64,000 nucleotides of DNA from Cliona cf. orientalis (taxonomy: Eukaryota; Porifera; Demospongiae; Clionaida; Clionaidae), in the NCBI GenBank assembly GCA_963930775.1, contig OZ005707.1, positions 3,100,001 through 3,164,000 of the forward strand, in the 5' to 3' direction. Positions 57,359 to 64,000 of this stretch are shown here, in pieces. The translations under genes and the position numbers were made by a program. The notes under the pieces were generated by a model. The model saw only the letters and a program-made list of their open reading frames with translations. It had not been told where the DNA came from and ran no database searches. Every line of letters starts with the position of its first letter. The first letter of the stretch is position 1.

Positions 57359-57932
57359 TTAGCGTTCAACGCGTGGAACGCTTCGCTTCCGAAACGTTAT
57401 AGGAAGGTAAGATAGTAACGATAAGCAGCCTAAAAGCCTTTTTAATGCTCCATAGTATTTTTGTGGGGTTGATAGCTACCGCTTGACTAGGCGGTCCGAC
57501 AGTCGCTGGTGTTAGCTACGTACGGTATAACCCTGTAGAAGCAGACATACCAGAGTGATTCTCTACCTTCAGAAACTTAACTCAACTCGTCCATAGCCTT
57601 CGATCTTGCAATTTTTGATCGTTTGTATTGCTATGTATAGCGCACGTGATACCAGACCAACGTCATCGTTCGTCATACCTTCTGTTACGGAGCGATGTTT
57701 GTTTGATGCTTTGCACACCAGTACTGCAGCTAAAAGTGTTATTTCTATTCATTGTAGGTCAAAATACGTGTGCATGCAAAGTTAGAAAAAAAAAGCTACT
57801 CTTGCTCTGTAGACTGTAGCACTGTAGAGCTCAGCGAAAAATTATCGCATCACCAGTGCGTTTGGCGACCATTTCCACATCATGGTGCCACACCCACTTT
57901 TTTTTACTATTAAAAGGGGGGCGTATGTGAAC

Positions 57933-59009
57933 ATGGCTTCTGCAGGCGATGGTCAGCCACCTTCCTCCAGTGTTCAGTGCTTGCCTTCTGAATTAGTGAT
58001 CCTTGGATGCAACGAGGCATGTGAGAAGATACAACTTGTTGCAGATATTCTATTGCTGCAAGCTGCACCCCCTCCACCATCTCTCGCAGATCATGCTGAG
58101 CGCCGACAAGCTTCAATTCAACATCTCCCAGCAGAGAGTGGGTCATACGGCAAATCAAGGGATGCAATAATTGCCAATACTAAGGTACTTTCGATTTCGA
58201 TCAAACAGCTTACCAATTTTCTCAACAAGAAACGTTTGGACGGTGTAAATGAGGTGATACATTCTATTACTGACCAGGTGATCCTACTGACTGAAGCTGC
58301 CACACATGCGGCGTATTTTACGTCCATGGCAGATATACGATGTAAGCCAGCCAAAACTGGGGCTGTAGATCACTACCAGTTAGAATGTGCAAGACAGGCA
58401 GTGTACATGTGCTATGAGAAATTCAAACCTCAATACAAAATATTTAATTCACAACCGCAGATTATAAAAATTTCAAGAATATTGGCTGATAACATTGCCA
58501 AGTTAAGTCAAGAGTGTAAGCAGGCATCAGAAAACCGGGAAATTAGCCGATTGGACCGTGCTCAGTTTGCTAATTGTATTCAGTGCCTTCAGGGAGCTGC
58601 TGCAACTTTTTTGGAAAGCTTACAGACCCTTGCTGCATCTCATTCTGAAGAAAATTGCAAGCGTTGTCTTATATTTGGAAAACCACTATTAGCAGCAGTA
58701 GATGCCGTTGCAGAGTTTGCTAAATTTCCTCAATTCAGTGGAACACCTGCTGTACTCACTCAGCGTGGATTTGAATCTCAAACAGAAATTCTAGGAGGAG
58801 CCATGGCAATAGTCAGTTCTACTATACAGCTTCTTGAAGCTGCTAAATCCATATTGGAAAATGAAACTACCTCAAATCACTGGCAAAAGTTTGCTAATTG
58901 TGCTAAGGCTGTAGCGGAGGCATCAAAACTCCTCTCCACATCAATTAGAGATCACACACCTGTTCTGTCAAGGAGACAGTCCACTGATCAGTCTGAACTA
59001 ATATTCTAG
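57933..59009 (+). CDS. TLNRD1: Talin rod domain-containing protein 1 homologue, intronless
   Basis: Helical-bundle protein related to talin rod domains R7-R8; the human homologue (formerly MESDC1) dimerises and bundles F-actin in filopodia and migrating cells. 358 residues in a single exon, close to the human 362; human TLNRD1 is also intronless. Shared blocks are CNEACEKIQLVADILLL, RDAIIANTKVLSISIKQL, VDHYQLECARQAV, LDRAQFANCIQCLQ, FGKPLLAAVDAVAEFA, TQRGFESQTEILGGAMAIVS and NCAKAVAEASKLLSTSIRD. The ATG at 57933 (MASAGDG) is preferred to the in-frame ATG at 57882 because the family starts MAS and the upstream part is unlike the homologues. AATAAA is at 59298-59303. Confidence 0.93.
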   Translation: MASAGDGQPPSSSVQCLPSELVILGCNEACEKIQLVADILLLQAAPPPPSLADHAERRQASIQHLPAESGSYGKSRDAIIANTKVLSISIKQLTNFLNKKRLDGVNEVIHSITDQVILLTEAATHAAYFTSMADIRCKPAKTGAVDHYQLECARQAVYMCYEKFKPQYKIFNSQPQIIKISRILADNIAKLSQECKQASENREISRLDRAQFANCIQCLQGAAATFLESLQTLAASHSEENCKRCLIFGKPLLAAVDAVAEFAKFPQFSGTPAVLTQRGFESQTEILGGAMAIVSSTIQLLEAAKSILENETTSNHWQKFANCAKAVAEASKLLSTSIRDHTPVLSRRQSTDQSELIF

Positions 59010-59599
59010 TACCAGATCATTGCTTTACTGATAGGCTTGTTAGTTGTACGGATTAATGTTCCTTAACGGTTAATTATGTCACTTATACAAGCTAAACCAT
59101 TGATCACTTACAATAATAATATTATTGCTAATTATTATTTATTATTATGTGACCATAAAATTTTAATAATCACCATATTATTATCTGGGGTCCGGGTGCA
59201 GTCACTGTCTCCCAGTAGTCTAGGTCCCCACCCCCTTCAAAGCCTAAGGGCTACCGGCTGGCAGGCTCTGAGCTATTCGTGATTAGTAAGTCGAGTTAAT
59301 AAAGTAATTGTCATATTGCTAGCCCCACCTCTCTTCTTGGAAAGAGGAGGGGCTAGAGTGGTCCGCACAATAATGATAAGTGGTGGGTAAATTCGCGTAA
59401 ATATTCGCGGATTGTTGTATACAGGTGGGGCTAGTTTTCTGCAGGGAATCAACAGTATTATTGTAAGTAGGTCTGAACGGTTAAACTTAGCTAGTGTCCA
59501 CGTATCTATTGAGTAGTAAAGCTCCCATCTTTTCCTTCAGATAGTCTCTAGGCGCTACTAAGGCCAGAGTGGATACTGGGCCGGCGGGTTCCCACGGTG
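59010..59599. other. Intergenic region between TLNRD1 and the Rab-like gene
   Basis: It holds the TLNRD1 3' UTR, AATAAA at 59298-59303, and a short hairpin at 59317-59355 (GCTAGCCCCACCTCT paired with AGAGGAGGGGCTAG). No gene seen. Confidence 0.6.
59298..59303 (+). terminator. Poly(A) signal candidate of TLNRD1
   Basis: AATAAA 289 bases after the stop codon. Confidence 0.4.
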
Positions 59600-62500
59600 A
59601 TGGCAGTCCGACAGAAACCTGTACCCGAGGAGGATGATCTCGAGGAAAATGTTGTTGTGGCAGCTACATTCAAAGTGCTAGTACTTGGCAATAGTAATGT
59701 CGGGAAAAGCAGCCTAATCAAGTACTATTCTGCTGCAGAAAGACCTGAAAAGAGCATGATGCCTACAATAGGTTTGTGTCAGTGTATATGCAGGGGATCA
59801 TACAGTAATTTTCAGTGCAAATTTATATTGACAGTATGGAATCCCAAAATTTAATGATAGGGATCTACATTTATCTATAACCTCATAGCTAAGTATAATC
59901 AATGAGCAATTATCGCCTTGTACCTCACTTGGCATGGGAATTAATAACCTTATTGTAATCAAGGGCTAAAAGACTCCTAGGTCTTCCATATTATATCGAT
60001 TATATGGGGATATACGGGTCTACAAGCCCTGGTCATATAACTTGAAGGCTCCCCTGTATATTGTTATAGCATGACGTAGTGACTAGCTACAGTAATTGCT
60101 GATAAATAAGTGCTATTATCACTGTGTAGATGTATGTGATACAAGTGTATTCCATAACTTTTGTGAGTCCTTACCATTCTTCACCTGTTAAAGACCATGA
60201 TAATTATTTTATACATGCATGTAGGAATCGATTTCACGGATGTAATCATAGCAGTGAGAGGTACGAAGGTTAAGCTCCGAGTGTGGTGAGTGACTATCCT
60301 CTGTGTGTGTACATGTATGTGTGTGAACCTATGTCTGTGGGTTGCCAAATTAGGGACACTGCAGGACAAGAGAGATTCTTTACATTCACAAAGCAATTCT
60401 TTAGGGGAACACAGGTTTGTGTATAATATTATTATACTATATAAGCTTTTTGTGCGTGCTGTTTAAGTAGTTTGTTTACTGCAGGGAATTCTGCTCATGT
60501 ATGATATTACTAGTATGGAGAGCTTCAGAACCTTGCTGAAATGGAATCAAACCATTGAAGAGGTAAGCTAAAGGTGGGAGTGGGTCTCTAGAGAGGGAGA
60601 GTTGTGATAAGGTGCTCTTTGGGAGTAAGGAACTGTTATTGCTTGTGTAACTCCCTCGTCCGTGATTCACATACTTGAACAAAAGTATCTGGGTAGCCAC
60701 AGGCTGGGGAGAATACTCCTCCTTTTAATGCTTTTGATAGTAGCTAGATATCTAACACTATGAATAGTGCTATCAACGTGAGCCTACCAGCCACTAGCTA
60801 ACTCCTGTCATAGTCGATGGATACATTAGATAATTGTGGTGCGTGCACAATACAATTGATCAGTGTTATACACCACAAGATGCTTCCATTGTAGGTATTT
60901 TGATAGACCACTACAAAAGATTGCTTCATACAGGAGCATTGCACTACTATAGTGTCCCGGGTAAGCACCCATGGGCACTTAAATATAACTCGCAATTTTG
61001 GCCTGCATGGGCACTTACCGGGGATCAAAATCCCATACGTTTGTATAGAAGCTGCTACAGTGGCCCCATGAAATGCAGTACATGGGCGCTTACCCGGGAG
61101 TGGGTGCTTGCCCGGGACACTATGTTAGTTATACATATACCGTATGGCGGGTAATTTTCGTGGAAAGTCCGAAAAGGCCCTCAAAATTAGTTTTCATGGT
61201 TCTAAATTTCGTGATAGCAACCAGTCCAGGGGTGTGGCACTGCTGCAAAGTGATAATGTAATCGATAAACACGCTCGCAATCTCCTTTGTTACTAAACCA
61301 TACCTACAGAGACTTGGACAAATTTAATAGCATGAGATTAGTGTCGAAGATGCTAAAAACTGGATGACAATGACTACTGTTGCTTGCTAATACTGGGAAG
61401 TGTTGGCCGTGCTGCCACGATGGTTGTGGCCACGCCCATCGTCATGGACTCGCATATCACCGTAGGCATTAATTTTCGTGGGTGGGAAAATTTCGTGACT
61501 GCAAGTCAACCACGAAAATAACAAAAATTAGCACCCCACGAAAATTACCCGCCATACGGTATAGTTCAGCTCAGAGCTTCCTTGACTGATGCCATGCTAG
61601 CGCTGCATTGCCGTGCAGTAGTGGTATAAATATCTATCTATGTTGGATTCCTTCCACCAATCAATTTTGAACATCCAACAAAATTCAATGAAGCATATAA
61701 CTATACATTTAGACAAGCCATGGTAAAAATAATGATTATGATGGCAGAACAGTGAGGATTGCATGCACATTTACACATGTACTCAAGGCTCTGTCTGTTT
61801 ATAGTACTTGGTTGTTCTTATTGGGAAAACTACCTAATCTTGGGAACAGCTACTATTTTTTAACGTTGCCTTTTACTTCCTTGGAGTACTACCAAGGAAA
61901 TGGTACTACCTGATAAGTGTAGCAGCACCTTATACGGTAAACCTTCCCAACAAATGTACTATATTGTGATATAGCCTGGCATACATATTAAATTTTATTC
62001 CTGGTTTGACACATTGTTAACAAAATTCAATGAAGGATTTGCAGCAAATCTAAATATCACTGGTAAAGTATGACTTTTGTAAATCTTCAATAGATTGTAA
62101 TTGATTGGCTTGGCATACCCAGGGATGTATTAGTTAGCAAAAGATATTCACATAGAATAGTAACTATTATGAATTCGATCTATCCTCCTTTGATCGATGA
62201 CTAACCTCAGCACCCAGCTCCCTTTGAAAATTTATAACAGTCTCATTGCCTGGTAAGTGAATGTGATGACTGTGATGATGATCATTAATTTTTAGTATCT
62301 CCTCATCTCTCTACCCGGAGGTTACTAGTAAAAAAAGTACCACATACTTAATGGTTTCATTTTAATTTATATGAGGCAAAGTCATGCTCACCATATACAG
62401 GCCAATAATTATCTGCCCTGTGTCATAATATTATGTAAGCTACTATGATGGCCTCACATCAGGCTCTCCCCTCGTACAAAAACTAAAGAAGGGCAAATTT

Positions 62501-63284
62501 TATACCTGGTTTGAGGCTAAACAATTTAATATCTGTGTATTGATTATTCTGCAGTATGGCCTTCAAGACGTTGGTATGGTCATCATTGGAAATAAGTATG
62601 ACCTTGATCGTAAAAGGGTTGTCCAAAAGGAACTTGGAGAAGAGGTAGGAGCTAGTCACTGTCTGCATGGCTACCTATATTCTTGCACCCTCTCCACATC
62701 ATTAAACTCAGCAGGGGACAGGGAGTGATTCTAGTTAATCTGTACTGAAGTTTGTTGATATTTCATAATAAATATTGCAGTTGGCCAATAAAATGTCCAA
62801 TCCATATCTGGAGACAAGCGCAGTCACTGGTCACAATGTCAAGAGAGTCTTTTACAAGCTTGCTGAGACCCTGATCCATACTTACGGGATATTTCAACCA
62901 GGTCAAGAGGTTAGTTGTGTATAATTATGCCAACCTTGAATAATTATTGTGCCCAGTATCATAACTACAGCATGATGCCCAATGAGCAAATCAAAATGGC
63001 AATGTCCTTTTTGATTTTCAAGACACCCAATCTTGAGCTCTTACAATGACAGGTCGATAAAAGTGTACACAATTATGTGAACATTATCATGCTATCTCTC
63101 CTTTCTGCTTTTCATCCAATAATTTTTTTTATTATAGGCTGAATATGCTGCGGAGAGTGGTGGTACTATGTCCACAAGTACAGCTCAAAGAACTAATGTT
63201 ACTGTTAGTGAAGGTAGTCTCACTGAATCAACTGATCCACATAAAAGAATAGAAAAACGTAAAAAATGTTGTTTAACTATGTAG
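59600..63284 (+). CDS. Rab-like small GTPase with N- and C-terminal extensions
   Basis: Molecular switch of membrane traffic, by family. Exons: 59600-59771, 60225-60285, 60354-60414, 60485-60562, 62555-62644, 62781-62909, 63138-63284; 245 residues with all phases closing. An acidic 26-residue N-terminus precedes the G domain. Nucleotide-binding motifs are intact: GNSNVGKSS (P-loop), MPTIGIDF (switch I Thr), WDTAGQERF (G3 with the usual Gln), GNKYDLD (G4) and ETSAVTG (G5). A Ser/Thr-rich tail ends in KKCCLTM, a tandem-Cys C-terminus that could be geranylgeranylated or, as a CaaX box, farnesylated. The subfamily cannot be fixed by eye; TIGIDF and WDTAGQERF are general Rab features. The 2-kb intron 60563-62554 contains two TIR elements. 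The gene converges on PSMC1. Confidence 0.9.
60950..61122. mobile_element. TIR element with GTGTCCCGGG ends, copy 2
   Basis: TAGTGTCCCGGGTAAGCACC at the left and GTGCTTGCCCGGGACACTA at the right, with an internal GCGCTTACCCGGGA. Same family as 25568-25723. It lies in the Rab-like gene's large intron, 15 bases from the next element. Confidence 0.8.
61138..61561. mobile_element. TIR element with CCGTATGGCGGG ends, 424 bp
   Basis: TACCGTATGGCGGGTAATTT at the left pairs with AAATTACCCGCCATACGGTA at the right. The ends resemble those at 47807-48507 (CCGTATAGCGGG) and 26965-27176, suggesting a related superfamily of elements. No ORF. Confidence 0.85.
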
Positions 63285-63829
63285 AACTAATATTATTTTT
63301 AATCCATCAAGCACCAACTCATTTGCAATTATTACAATTCAAGCAGCAGATTTATCTAAATCATTTGCACCAAAGGTAGTTATACTTTATTAAAATTTTT
63401 GATCCAGTATAACTTCTCTACAATAATATTATAATTACTGTACATGTTTTTCAAAATGGCAGCAGTGCAGTACAAGATCTAGCATTGTGGGTAGTTTAGC
63501 AATGATGCTATAATATTATTATACCCATGCACACACCATGTAATATCCAAAATTTAATGTTTCATGTAGTGGTGACTACAGTGTCAGTTGTAGCATGCAC
63601 TTCAGCACCATGTTCCTTAATCACAGCTGCTTTCACGCTGACAATAGTGTGAACAGTGGTCAGGCAAAAAAAACTAGACACTGCATAACACAGTGCAGTG
63701 CAGTTAGCTTGTGTGTTTCTGTGATGAATAGAATCATGACCTTTTATTTAAGGACTGTAATGAAAACTGGATACATTATTTTATTATCATGTGTTCATAA
63801 TACTGATGAATAAGCAGTTACAGTAATTT
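63285..63829. other. Convergent intergenic region between the Rab-like gene and PSMC1
   Basis: 545 AT-rich bases with no coding signal; 3' UTRs of both genes are expected here. Confidence 0.6.
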
Positions 63830-63964
<135 letters not shown>

Positions 63965-64000
63965 CTAAACAGTGCAAATACTGGCAATAATATGGTGGTA

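Larger units (their letters stand above)
52543..57932. other. 5.4-kb repeat-rich intergenic region without a recognised gene
   Basis: It lies between the divergent ISOC2 and TLNRD1 starts. From left to right: inverted matches between 52555-52810 and 54290-54440 (AATTCTGTCAAATTTCACGT and its complement), an inverted repeat 52985-53180, repeat family B copy 2 interrupted by a TIR element (53318-53521), a CpG-rich stretch 54200-56100, an inverted repeat 56225-56410, and a TIR element 56923-57358. Open frames at 54623-54838 (ATG-initiated) and 55174-55356 have no recognisable family and no support beyond length. Confidence 0.6.

Overview
This is eukaryotic, animal DNA: AT-rich, with many short introns (GT/AG borders), no operons, and dense small inverted-repeat elements. 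The gene set is metazoan: fibrocystin-L, COMMD4, signal peptidase SEC11, ODC antizyme, Prune with a BCH domain, ISOC2, TLNRD1, a Rab-like GTPase and proteasome PSMC1. Compact introns, a fibrocystin-L with an unusual domain set, and an intronless cysteine-rich multi-pass membrane protein suggest a sponge or another early-branching animal. The species call is inference; I could not run a search. Exon borders below were read by eye from splice motifs, reading phase and family similarity.

Layout: 1-22180 (-) holds most of a fibrocystin-L (PKHD1L1-like) gene, about 44 exons and about 3,700 codons; its 3' end probably lies beyond the left edge. An intronless multi-pass membrane gene (15355-16926, same strand) sits inside one of its introns. 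Fibrocystin-L is head-to-head with COMMD4 (22314-25085, +), which converges on SEC11 (25263-28189, -). Next come a PAW-C2 protein (30289-39640, +), an ODC antizyme with a programmed +1 frameshift site (about 40449-42837, +), and a Prune phosphoesterase joined in phase to a BNIP2-type BCH domain (43414-50137, +). ISOC2 (50352-52542, -) converges on the Prune-BCH gene. A 5.4-kb repeat-rich stretch with no recognisable gene follows, then intronless TLNRD1 (57933-59009, +), a Rab-like GTPase (59600-63284, +), and the last exon of PSMC1 (63830-63964, -).

The genes do not form one pathway; most are housekeeping or membrane/cytoskeleton functions that happen to be neighbours. The most interesting points are: the Prune-BCH fusion, which has the architecture of vertebrate PRUNE2 but canonical DHN/DHH motifs; tandem phytocyanin-like blue-copper modules inside fibrocystin-L, two of them with all four putative copper ligands; the antizyme TCC-TGA shift site; a PAW domain with no peptide:N-glycanase core but with a C2 domain; the nested same-strand gene; and at least nine families of terminal-inverted-repeat elements, one carrying a HIRAN-like reading frame.
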